Part shown: one piece after another, positions 1-10,112 of the stretch
Position numbering within the stretch: the first letter of the stretch is position 1
Layout of the letters: the number at the start of each line of letters is the position of its first letter
DNA from: Setophaga petechia
Taxonomy: Eukaryota > Chordata > Aves > Passeriformes > Parulidae
Direction of reading: 5' to 3'
Assembly (NCBI GenBank): GCA_024362935.1
Contig: JANCRA010000003.1
Span: 51,993,844 to 52,057,843, forward strand
Length of the DNA stretch: 64,000 bases
Position numbers and translations under genes: made by a program
The notes under the pieces: model-generated
Told to the model about the DNA's origin: nothing
Database searches by the model: none
What the model saw: the letters and a program-made list of their open reading frames with translations, nothing else

Positions 1-1107
1 CTAACCAGCGTTGGGAGCAGCTTTCCAGAATACACTTTTCTTCCTCAGGTTTCTCCAGGGAAGAGGGAAAGGTAGTGAGCTTGATTTAGCTGGACAGAGT
101 TGAGAAAGACAAACATTTATTAGTTCACTTCAGGAAAAAAAGTCAGTGTATTCCAAAAGAGGTAACAGGCACTCATGAGGCAAATTATCTTCTTGAAATG
201 AAGTCCCTGTCCAAAATACACTTTCAAGTATAATCTCAGCATTCTTAGTTCTTATGAATGGTTTTGGGTTCTTTTCCTCTGTAAATTTGTCTTTCCTCTT
301 AGAAGAATGCACTTCACTGACTTGAAAATAAAAGAAGATAAAAATCTTAGAAAACTGAAAAATGCTGATTTTCCAAAATGCAAGATAGTAACAGGAAAAA
401 GTACCCAGGAAGTTGTTCCTGTCTGTAAACATATCTGTCTGTATATAGGGATACATGCAAATACTGCTGTCAAATTACAGATGACATAAAGATTTGATTT
501 GGTTTTTAAATTCAAAATTTAAAAAACCTCCTACTCAATTTTCCCAAGAGTTATTTTTTGATATTTAGCTAAAGCTATGATTCAATTTTTCAACTTTTAA
601 TCCTTTTGCCTCTATTTTTCTGTGTATCACAAGACAGGAACAAAACACTGTGGACAGCTTTGGCAGAACACTGGAAATGGAGAAATTAAAAGTTGCTGAA
701 AAACACTTGAATGCTTAATACTATGCTTCTGTGATAACACATGAAAATTTGAACACTATTTTCATTTACCTAATTTCCTTTTATAATTTCAGACACACAC
801 AAGATATTATTTGGCATGGGAATACCCTACTGTAGTTCTGAATTTATGCACTATATATTACAATATATATAATTTATACACTATAAATTCTCATTTCTCC
901 TGCTCTTGCTGCTTGGCTTGGGGACAGTTTTCAATAGCAGGTTGCAAGGCAACAGCACATCAGTCCATAATGTGAGAGTTACAGTCTCCAAATAAAAGAA
1001 ATCTTCTTTCTTGCATTAGCACTAAAATCTTTTCAAGTTTTCAACAAATCAACAAGCATTTCATTTTGTTATTCTGGGAAAAATAAAAGTAATCCCAAAA
1101 TGACTTG

Positions 1108-1109
<2 letters not shown>

Positions 1110-1140
<31 letters not shown>
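1110..1140. repeat. Poly(A) homopolymer, 31 nt
   Basis: An uninterrupted run of 31 A residues. Such a run can mark the 3' tail of a retroposed sequence, but the 300 bases upstream show no gene-like, tRNA-like or LINE-like sequence and I see no flanking duplication. I therefore call it only a homopolymer. Confidence 0.9.
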
Positions 1141-1142
<2 letters not shown>

Positions 1143-1942
1143 AAACACAAAGAGCAGCAAGAAACTCCCTTAGAGCTGAGCTGAAAAAAGTTGTGACTCT
1201 TCTGTGGGGTGTGAGATGACTCTTGCTTAAATTCAACTCGTATTTAATGTCCCCACTATGAACTTCATTCTCCCTCTTGCCCAGGCCAGCAGGAACTTTG
1301 TTCCCATGCTGCAAGAGATCTCCCAAAGTCAGTTCTCTTCTCACTGTTCAATTTTACATGAAACTCTGAAATATTCATTGGGACAAATAGAGAGCATTGA
1401 AAATGAGTTTATAGCTTTGGGGTCAGGTCACTGGGCTGGCAGGGGCAGCACCTGAGTGCCAACACCTTTTCCAGGCAATATTTAAATATTTATACAAAAC
1501 TGAGCAGCTGCAATGAGAGAGAGAGAGAATCTCCAGCCAAAGGGCTTCGAACGCCTCCCAGAGATGATTTGAGGTGAATGGTTCTGGAAAAAGCACCAGG
1601 GCTCTTCAGCCAAATCCAGCAGCTGAAGGAATTTTCTTCAGCAAAGACGCCCAGTGAAACCAATCCTGGAATGAATAAAATGGTATTATAACAATGATGA
1701 CAATTACAATGCTGATTAAAGATTTTGGTTTAAGAGCCATTCCATTATTTGTCAAGCTGGGATAAGCATTTTTCTTTGATCATTAACTTGGGTAAAAAAA
1801 ATATAATTTCTCTATGTAAGCTGTTCCATGTTATGGAAAACCTAAAGAAAAAAAAAAAAAACAGTGAGTGAAGTTTTCATTTTACCTATTTATCTATTCT
1901 TTGCTTTTACCCTTCCAGTAATTCATAATGCTTCAAAACAGA

Positions 1943-1978
1943 TAAAGTATTCCTCATTTTAAATATGGGAATACTTTA
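1943..1978. other. Small perfect hairpin, 11-bp arms
   Basis: The arms are TAAAGTATTCC at 1943-1953 and GGAATACTTTA at 1968-1978, with a 14-nt loop. The right-arm core is partly repeated just downstream (GGGAATACTT near 1985). The sequence is AT-rich, and a hairpin of this size is expected by chance in 64 kb. Confidence 0.6.
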
Positions 1979-2972
1979 CTTTTATGGGAATACTTCTGTT
2001 AAATATTTATGTTATGTTTACTTTATTATCTTCCCAATTAAAATTTTAAGTCTTTTTTTGACAAAATAATTTTGTCTCTTTTTCTTTGAAACCCACGATC
2101 ATCTATAAATAAAATCACACTGAACTTTTGACCAGTGTTTGAAAGTCTTTTGTGTCCAAGTCAATATTCTGACAAATAAAGGTCAGGTGTGTCAGATACA
2201 AAATTATTTCTGTAAAATGCTTTTGCAGTTGCTGACAGCTTTAGCTATCTACGTTTTTTGCAGGTCCAAAGCAATTTAACCACACTCTCATGAAGGTCCA
2301 AGAGATTGTGTTCAATTTCTCTGGTTGTAGAACCATCCAGAGACAGAAATGGTAACAAAATCTACTTCCCAGAACTCAGGAGATAGTTTAGCAATCCCAT
2401 CCTTAATTAATTTACTTACTCCCTTCTTCAACCCACTGCTGCTTTTGATGTCCACAGTGTCACGCTGCAAGGACAACAATCACATTGCAGCTGAATCCCC
2501 TGCCTGGGATTTTGCTGGCATCTTGTTGTTTCATGGACTATGATTTCTTCAACACAAACTCTGAATGTCAGATAAATCACTTTGAAAGAGTATCTTTGGA
2601 GAATATTCCTTCTGCAGCTCTGGTTCTGTTTTCTAATGCTAAAATCAATATTTAACCTACCCACAATACCTAAAATACTGCATAGTATTAAAATTTGCCA
2701 CAAAGATCTGAGGGGTGTAACTGAAAAACTCAAACTAGCTGAGACAGGTTTGGGGAAATGAAATACAGATTAGTGCAGCACAGCTTTAAACTAACTGAGC
2801 TAAGGTGTGCATTTATAGCACTGAAAATGGATTGCAGCATCTACTTTACAGTTTACTGAGCCCTATCGATAAAAGCATCAGCATTTTTCACCCAGACAAG
2901 GTTTCATGTTCCTGTTAAACAGCTGGCTAAGCACACTCCATCTCCCCTCACAGGGTGCTATCACAGCCAGCA

Positions 2973-3567
2973 CAATTCTTATTAAATTAAATTAAATTAA
3001 AGACAAAAGGGGCAAAAACGTGTGTGTGGGTGGGGGTGTGTGTGTGAGTGAAAGTAATTTTGTGGTGGAGTGTGAGGAGGAAAAAGAGCTGTGAATGAAA
3101 GAGATATTCATAATTTCAATGCTCATTTTAGATCTGGGGAGTTGGCAATGTCCATTCCTTTCCCTCAAATCCCACCCTGCTCAGCAGAGAAACTGGCCAC
3201 TTGTTTGTTTTGCCATTTCAAGCAAGCAGCACAAGTCTTGTCTCAGCAGCAAACATGCTGCAAACAATTTGTCAGCTTTTGCAATTTAACTGGCTCTGTG
3301 GACCTTCCACTGTGCACTCTGTGGAGCAGCACGTTCCCACCAATCCATCAACATCCTCCAGGTTTCACCCTTTTGGAAAGCTGCTTAGGAAACCTGGGTC
3401 ACGCAAAGCTCTGCTAACTCTCCTGATCTAAAACGAGCATTGAAATTACAAATATTTTCTTTATTCACAACTCTTTTTCCTCCTCACACTCCACCACAAA
3501 CTTACTTTCACTCACACACACGCTTAAACTGGTTTTGCCCCTTTTTTCTTTAATTTAATAAGACAAT
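2973..3567. repeat. Long imperfect inverted repeat (foldback/MITE-like)
   Basis: The left arm (about 2973-3147) and the right arm (about 3412-3567) are reverse complements over most of their length. Both carry, in mirrored order, an AT-rich outer end (TCTTATTAAATTAAA), a GGGGCAAAA block, a GT/CA run, GTGGTGGAGTGTGAGGAGGA, TGTGAAT, AATTTCAATGCTC and TTTTAGATC. The arms enclose a unique segment of about 264 bp. The left arm is longer because its ATTAA run and its GTGTG run are expanded. The layout fits a foldback or MITE-type DNA element, or an inverted duplication. I recognise no transposase remnant and no family, and the 100-codon frames inside look like chance. The arm pairing is seen directly; the transposon origin is inferred. 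Confidence 0.8.
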
Positions 3568-6500
3568 TCAAATTGTCTTTGATTTTCATGCAGAATGTGT
3601 GAAGCTGTGAAACTTTCTATGCCTTCAGGATATTTCAGGGTGGCTCCTCTGTACAGCTGCAGACAGAGGTTACCTTTTTCGTTCCTGACAAGCTAATTCA
3701 GGAGCAGCTGCTCTGCTGAAGCATTTTTCTTTGCTACTCTCCCCTACATGAGTTAACCCAGACAGCACTGAGGAAACCTGAGGGCTACTGATCTTGACAA
3801 AAACGTGAGAAAGACATTTTCCAATATAGATTCACAAGAACTTTGTGACTAATTTCAGAGTAAACAGTTTTGGTGCAAATCAGTTCTCTATCAGAGCAGA
3901 AGAAAAGGTGCTTTATGTTAGTTTCTTTGGGTACTCTGCTACGTATAATGAAAAAGTTATGGGAAAAAATAATATTGCATTAAAAAAAAAGGATCCTCAA
4001 ACAGTGGCAGATTGGATCTAAAATGCCTCCAAAAATCCAAACATCTCATCTGAGACAGAATGGCCCATCTGGTCCCGAGGCAGAGACAAACAAAAGCAGC
4101 TTTTACTGACAAGACAATCAGTGTTATCCACAAAAGGGTCGAGACACACCATTGATTTCCAATTGTTTGCAGGTAGAAACAACAGAGAAATTGGCACCAC
4201 CTGCTCAGATAAATCACTGACTGCAGCATCTGAGTGCTGCTGCAGCTCCAGCAGTGCAATAAAACCCCACACATTACCAAACCTCTGCTGGCTCTGATTA
4301 GTGACTAGAAAAGCCGCAGACTGCAGATGATAAATAAGAAGGAGAAAGGATGTGCACGTGAAAATTATCCTTATTAGAGAATAAGCAAACACTCTAATGG
4401 GGTGAACTCACTGGAACCAACACAATTTATAAGTACAGGGGGAGAGGCCATTTGTTAATGGGTTGAAATATGGCAAATCCTCAAGTCCATTGCTAGATGA
4501 CACCAAGGGCAGAGAACTGACAAAAATTCAGAGTTTGACAGTGCATTCTGAAGTGCCAAAAGAGTGCAGCTAACCCAAGATGTGTGACCTCTTAGACATT
4601 TTTAAAATTTCTTTTTGAGCAAGGACTGAAAGCTTTTAAAGAAAGAACTCATAAAAGCTGGGAATTCTGTTCTGGAAATATTTTTTGGGTTTGCATGGCA
4701 AGGTTAAGGCAGCAGAAGGGGCTACTGGGGTGGCTTCTGTAAGGAGCTGCTAGAAGCTCCTTTTGTATCCACACTGGAGCAGGGTGTTCCCAAAGACCTG
4801 CATCCATGGAATAACTAACATTAGCCATTGGAAAAGACAAACATTTATTTATGTAAAAAATAAAAACCAAAAAGAAACCTAAGCTGAAACATTGCAGTGC
4901 CTCAAAGGAGAAAAAAGTTTATTGCACAAAAGCATTTTCTGCTGCTGAAAATACTGTTGTGCAAAGAGAAACAGCATCAGCATCTTTCTAAGGTGAGAAA
5001 GCACAATCCAAATGACTACCACAGTTATATTTTTAAATAAATATTTCAGGGCATTTGTATCAGTGGCTGATGCACCACTGTTTCTTTAATTCACCTCAGC
5101 AACTTCTGGCTTTAGAGTGTGGTTTTGGAGTTCTGTTCTTTAATATTTTTCTAGTGTTTGTTCTTTAATTACACTAAGGATTGCATAGCCCTTGAAGAGG
5201 ATTTGTCCCTTGGGTGTATGAAACATGATAAACCAAAATGTCCTGGCCATCAGTCCTCAGGCCAGAGATCTTGGGAAGACACAGCAATCAATTTAAAACA
5301 CATTCTATGTCCTCAGTGGTTCTGGAAAAATTCCTTACAATGAAGTATTTTCCAAAACTGAACCTTTGTATAAGTGATGGCTGACACTGAGCCCACAGTA
5401 CTTCACAAAATTCAAGTTCCAAAACAATTTCCAAGATTATTTATCCAGCTTTCAAGAAAGAGGCAAAAATCATTCAATGTGTACAATTTTAAATGTTTCT
5501 TTTCAATTATTATCTTTGGGGGATGTAGAATCCAGGAGGAAAAAAAATCTATAAAATATTGGAGGTCTTTTTTGTCTGGAAGTATAGAAAGAACTATTAT
5601 TTAGTGTTATTAAGGTCTATTAATACTTTCATTATAACTGTAAAAAAAAATCAAACACATGTAATTTTTCAAATGCTGAGAGAACTATCATTATGCTGAT
5701 GATCTTCATTTGCATTGTTAAAAAGCCACTGTTGTTTCCTTAGGAAGAGAAGGGAAATTATATCTGGCAAGACATTTGCAGCAGAGCAATGGATCCCTTC
5801 CAGCAGTGGGAAACCAAGGCAGGGATTCCATTAGCAGTGGCCAAGCAGCCACACAGCCTCACCTGGAGCTTGGGGACAGAGGGAAACCTTCATCCTTCAT
5901 GTGCAGCTCCATGGGTGACATCATCTGATGGGTGACTTCAGCTGCTGCCTAATTCAGGCTTGTGAAGAAGCTTCTGGTAGCCTGAGCAAGGAAAGAAAAG
6001 GAAAAAACAAAACCTCAAATTTACTGAATTGTGAAAAGATAATAAGAAAGAATGCAGTCTTTTAATGGAGAAATTATACAATCACCACAAAATTAGTGAA
6101 ACTGAAACACAGCAGCACCAACCCAAACCAAAATTGTGGAGGTTGGAAATTGTGCTCGATGACATTTCCTAAGCCACCTTCATTTATTAATTTTCCCCAG
6201 CAGCCAACCATTCTCATGTTGCAATAGCTTCTTAACAGTAAAGATTTTAAAATGCTAATTTTCAAAGCAAAATCTATAATTACTAAACAGAGAGACCAAA
6301 CCAATGAATAGAGTGACTTCATATTTTGGTTCCCTCTATGACTGCATTTTCAGCTGTAATATTTTACCTGGAAAAGAAAAAAGCAATAAACAATATGGGG
6401 GTTTTTATGTAAGTGCTTATGGTGGCATCTCCATCAGAGACTAGAAAAGTGGGACTACTGCTCAATGTTTCCTTTTTCCCCCAAATGCTGATGATGTGAC

Positions 6501-7082
6501 AAGAGTTACCATTCCCCAGAATGTCTCAAGAGCAGCTCCTGAAGCCCAGGTAGCAAACACACATTGTTCCACCTGAACAAAAGGCCAGGGAGACAAACCC
6601 AGCATTAACATAATTCACAGATGCTGTAAACCTAGCAGGAAATTTTTCTAATGATGTAAAACTGCTTTTCTGCCACAGAGATATGGAACATTGATTTTTG
6701 TTTTTCTTTTTTTTCCCTTGGTCCTAAGGAAATCTGGATTTTAACTTCACAGTTTATCTCCTCCAATAGCTTTGGAACACATTCCTCAATTTTAACAAAA
6801 TTTGACAGAGGGATATGGCCTCAGAGATATTATGTTCCCACAAGTTTTGTGACACTAAACAGATGGGAAGAGGAGAGAGATCTTTATGTTATCACATTGC
6901 ATATTCCACTGAGAGAAAAGCTTTAGAGCACACTTCTGCTTTTTTTAAGACTCGAAGTGCTTCCAGGAAAGAGAACTTATGCCCTATCTGGAGAAAAACA
7001 CTTGAGATAGACCATGCCAGCAGAGAAAAAGCACTCATGCACAGGCAAAGAACTTCTTATTCTGGTGTTTGTGAAGTTAGCT
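3568..7082. other. Gene-free stretch with one LINE scrap
   Basis: Apart from the possible CR1 fragment near 4455-4530, I recognise nothing. Just outside the inverted repeat lies a small hairpin (ACAATT/AATTGT, 3563-3576). A short near-duplicate centred on GTTCTTTAAT occurs at about 5134 and 5160. Open frames are at most about 120 codons and look random. Confidence 0.65.
4455..4530 (+). mobile_element. Degenerate CR1 reverse-transcriptase fragment (possible)
   Basis: The segment with CCTCAAG, a GC-rich link and AGATGACACCAAG at about 4479-4508 resembles the part of avian CR1 ORF2 that encodes the catalytic F-A-D-D-T-K region of the reverse transcriptase. The frame is broken by an insertion before GATGAC and by upstream mismatches. 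The similarity fades within about 40-70 bp on each side, so this is at most an old truncated piece. The identification is from memory of the consensus; a chance match is possible. Confidence 0.4.
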
Positions 7083-7448
7083 CATTCAGAAGCTTATTAT
7101 TTTTTATTACTTTATGATACTATATTATATGAAAGAATACTCTGCTATACTAAAGAATACACAAATGATACTTGCACAGTGCTGAAAAGATAATAATGAA
7201 AACTCGTGACTCTTTCCAGAGCCCCAACACAGCTTGGCCCTGATTGGCCACTGAGTGAAAACAACTCACAGCAGAATCCAATGGAACAATCACCTGTGAT
7301 GAACAATCTCCAAACACATTCCACATGTGAGCACGACACAGGAGAAGCAAATGAGAAAATACTGATTTCCTTTTTCTCTGAGGCTTCTCAGCTTCCCAGG
7401 AGAGAAATCCTGGGCCAAGGGATTTTTCCAGAGAATGTGAATGTGACA
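7083..7448 (-). mobile_element. LTR family 1, copy A (3'-truncated solo LTR)
   Basis: This is the first of six copies of one LTR family in the window. Read on the minus strand it starts at the TGTCACA end (7448) and runs through the block ATCCTGGG, the CCAATCAGGG box and the GACTCTTTCCAGAG block to the AT-rich polyadenylation region near 7083-7145. The last ~45-60 bases of the LTR, present in the other copies, are missing at 7083. It is most like copy F at 53.8 kb, with a nearly identical central 100 bp. There is no internal retroviral sequence beside it. I believe it is a passerine ERV LTR (TguLTR5-like), but the name is unverified. Open frames across it are shadows. Confidence 0.85.
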
Positions 7449-7814
7449 ATCAGTGACTTCATCTAGACACTGCTCAATTAACTCTCCCTTCCTCTTCTGT
7501 CCCTTTTTCACCTGCATCTCTCCTCCCTCCTCAGTGCCACAAGAACAGTAAGGTTACCAAATTTAGCCTCAGAAACAAACAACCAACCAAAAAAAATCCC
7601 AAATACACCAAACCCACTGACTCCAGCAGATTGTCAGGTGTGGAAAATCCAGTTCAGTTACATTTGGCAAAGACCTTCTCTTTAATTGTTCACAGTAGGA
7701 GGTTTCAGCAGTAATAACCAATTCTGTCAACCTCAGTAACAGTAAGGACAACGTTAGTGCTGTGTATATGCACACATTCACATCTACTTTCATACTGTGC
7801 TAGAGACATTGTGG
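7449..7814. other. Unremarkable spacer
   Basis: This lies between LTR copy A and the 39-bp minisatellite. It contains an A/C-rich patch (AAACAAACAACCAACC, about 7574-7589) and nothing else I can name. Confidence 0.7.
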
Positions 7815-8010
7815 TTATTTGTTCTCTCCTACCTGGCTTTGGAGATTCCCAGTTTACCTGTTCTCTCCTACCTGGCTTTGGAGATTCCCAATTTATTTGT
7901 TCTCTCCTACCTGGCTTCGGAGATTTCCAGTTTACCTGTTCTCTCCTACCTGGCTTTGGAGATTCCCAATTTATTTGTTCTCTCCTACCTGGCTTTGGAG
8001 ATTTCCAGTT
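7815..8010. repeat. 39-bp minisatellite, about five units
   Basis: Units begin TTCTCTCCTACCTGGCTT and start at 7822, 7861, 7900, 7939 and 7978, the last one degenerate after about 8010. The 39-bp period is a multiple of three, so frames stay open and one translated frame repeats a 13-residue unit containing FSPTWLWRFP. Units alternate between two types by their tail: units 1 and 3 end in CAGTTTACCTG, units 2 and 4 in CAATTTATTTG. The TTATTTG just before unit 1 matches the second type. This implies growth by a 78-bp dimer. Nothing suggests a real protein: there is no family similarity and the frame continues into unrelated sequence. Confidence 0.95.
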
Positions 8011-9654
8011 CCCAGCTGGAGTCTGGTGGCCTCAGTAGCAGTGAAAACACTGCCAGGTACAATCCATGGGTCAGTGGTGCTGCTCTGCATCACTGTGGTG
8101 AAGAGAGATCAGAACAGGATTTTATGTCATTTTTGGTTTGGGGGGAGGCAGTTTATAACTCCTAACCGTATGCTGATATATTTTAAATTGTTTTTCTTCA
8201 GCAGTGTTGGACTTGAGCAGCAAGTGACTATTTTAGTGTTTGCAGTACACTTAGGGAAGTGTCAGCTTTGCACACCTTTTTTTGCTGGGGTTACTGACCA
8301 GCAGTGTTTGCCACAATTTCTGCCAAGTTACCCTACTGGGTGCTATTTTTAAACAGCCAGGTAGGAGTCAATATCCCAAAAGAAAGCCTGAGGAGCCATG
8401 AATTTCAGAGATGAGTTGTTCCACCGTGGAGAATTATCCCATGACTATGAAAGAGGATCCTACCCGACATGAGCTGCCTACCACAATTTATTCTTCAGAA
8501 TTAAAATTGTTAAATATTTCAGTTCTTAATCAACATTGGGCTAAGGAAGGCTGGATGATGTGCATGACAAGGCCAGTGTGCAGCTGAGTCTCCTCAGGGT
8601 TACACAACCAGAGCTGGAGGGAACTAACTTTCCTAATAAACTTCTTTTTGTTCTCTTCCAAGTAGGCTGCATCTGCTCCACTTTCCCTCACTCCTCCCAA
8701 GTGCACAAAGACACAAAATCCCCTTCTCCTCCCTGGCTGATCTTTGCTACATCTTCCTTGTCAGCTCTAATGCCAAAGCAGGCTAACTTAAAAAAAAAAA
8801 AATTAAAAATCTGCTTTTACAAGAGAACTGAAAGCTGCACTTACAATAAGTACTGATATTCAAACATACTTAAATTATAAGAAATAGTTTTCATGCATAG
8901 CCTGATAGTATTAAGATAAGCTATTATCTGGATTTTCTCTGTAGGCAAGATTAGAAGGGAGAAACACCTAGGGTGATAAGTAATTTTGTCTAAAAAGATA
9001 AATCAAATAAAATGTTTCTTGGAAAATCAGGCACTGAAATCTGTGTAGAACTTGGTTCTACTGAATTACACTAAGAAATTTCAATATTGCAAAGGCCATC
9101 ATACTATACCCAGGGACATTTTTCCCATAACTTTCTGACCATCTCCTTGTCTCTGAATATTACGCCTTTCTTCATATTTCTAATATATCCTGTGCCCCCA
9201 AAACTTTGGAAACAAACAGCAAAAGTTCTTCAAATCCAGTTTTATTTTCTCTTAGGTTTTCAAGTATCTTTCATTCCTTGACTGATTTGTTAGGAAAAAG
9301 ACCTTAGACCATGTTTTATTTCTTATTCTTCCATGCAAATGATAATTAAAAATTACAGATTCTGGAGTAAACATGGTGAAAAAATGTCTCATGGTCAAAT
9401 GGTATACAGCCAGCTTTGGGAGCTGCAATTACAAGAGCTGGAAAACTGTAAACAAAAAGAATATAAAGTTTGTTTTGAATACTAAACAAACAAACAAACA
9501 AATTTGCATTTCCTAATGAATACCCTGAGGCAGCTACTACAAATATGCCTATACTGCACACAAAGTGAGTTACCAAAAGAGAAAGAGATACAAGCTAATT
9601 TGGAGCAGCTTAATTGGGATCCCACCCAAGCACAAGTTTTGTCCCATCATGATC
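8011..9654. other. Gene-free stretch
   Basis: I recognise no element. A 13-A run lies near 8789-8801 and an (AAAC)n microsatellite at 9484-9502. The distal 300 bp are slightly richer in A runs. The frame entering from the minisatellite ends at 8352. Confidence 0.65.
9484..9502. repeat. (AAAC)n microsatellite
   Basis: Nineteen bases of perfect AAAC repeats (just under five units). Confidence 0.9.
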
Positions 9655-9659
9655 CAGGA

Positions 9660-10107
9660 GTGTGGCATTTTCTGGGGTCCCCTGTGGCAGGAAAGAATGA
9701 ATCTGACTCCTTGTTCTTTGAAGGCTTTTATTTTATGATTTATATTATATTATATTATATTATATTATATTATATTATATTATATTATATTATATTATAT
9801 TATGCTATACTAAAGAATAGAGAAAGGATACTTACAAAAGGCTTAACAAGATAATAATGAAAAACTTGTGACTCTCTCCAGAGTCCCTACACAGCCTGAT
9901 GAATGAGTGATTGGTCATTAAGTAAAAACAATTCACATGAAACCAATGAAAGAACCACCTGTTGGATAAGCAATGTCCAAACCACATTCCAAAGCAGCAA
10001 AACACAGGAGGAGCAAATATTGTTTTCCTTTTTCTCTGAGGCTTCTCAGCTTCCCAGGAAAAGAGATCCTGGCAAAGAGGATTTTTCCGGAAAATATGAA
10101 AGTGACA
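9660..10107 (-). mobile_element. LTR family 1, copy B (solo LTR with target-site duplication)
   Basis: This is a complete solo LTR on the minus strand. It is flanked by a perfect 5-bp target-site duplication, CAGGA at 9655-9659 and at 10108-10112. On its own strand it starts TGTCAC at 10107, carries the ATCTCTTTTCCTGGGAAGC block and, near the 3' end, an AATAAA signal (TTTATT on the plus strand at 9727-9732). Just upstream of that signal the normally short TATATTATATT stretch has grown into a 63-bp ATATT pentamer array. A 203-codon minus frame running out of this LTR is not a gene; it only crosses LTR and flank. No internal provirus is left. Confidence 0.9.
9741..9803. repeat. (ATATT)n pentanucleotide microsatellite inside LTR copy B
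   Basis: There are about 12.6 perfect units of a TATAT/ATATT pentamer, ending in TATGCTATAC. The matching site in LTR copies A and F has only two or three such units, so the array expanded after insertion or in this copy's source. Confidence 0.95.
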
Positions 10108-10112
10108 CAGGA

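Larger units (their letters stand above)
1..2972. other. Gene-free AT-rich stretch
   Basis: I see no gene, exon or recognisable mobile element. Visible items are a TA-rich patch near 850-885, a 31-A homopolymer at 1110-1140, a short GA run at 1516-1528, a 14-A run near 1849-1862 and a small hairpin at 1943-1978. The longest open frames are near 100 codons and have no family-like features. This reads as ordinary intergenic or intronic DNA. Confidence 0.7.

Noticed and set aside
1110..1140. 31-A run as the tail of a processed pseudogene
   Set aside because: No gene-like sequence upstream and no flanking duplication.
7819..8352. 177-codon plus-strand frame with a 13-residue repeat
   Set aside because: It exists because the 39-bp minisatellite period is divisible by three; all three forward frames are open there and the tail has no family similarity.
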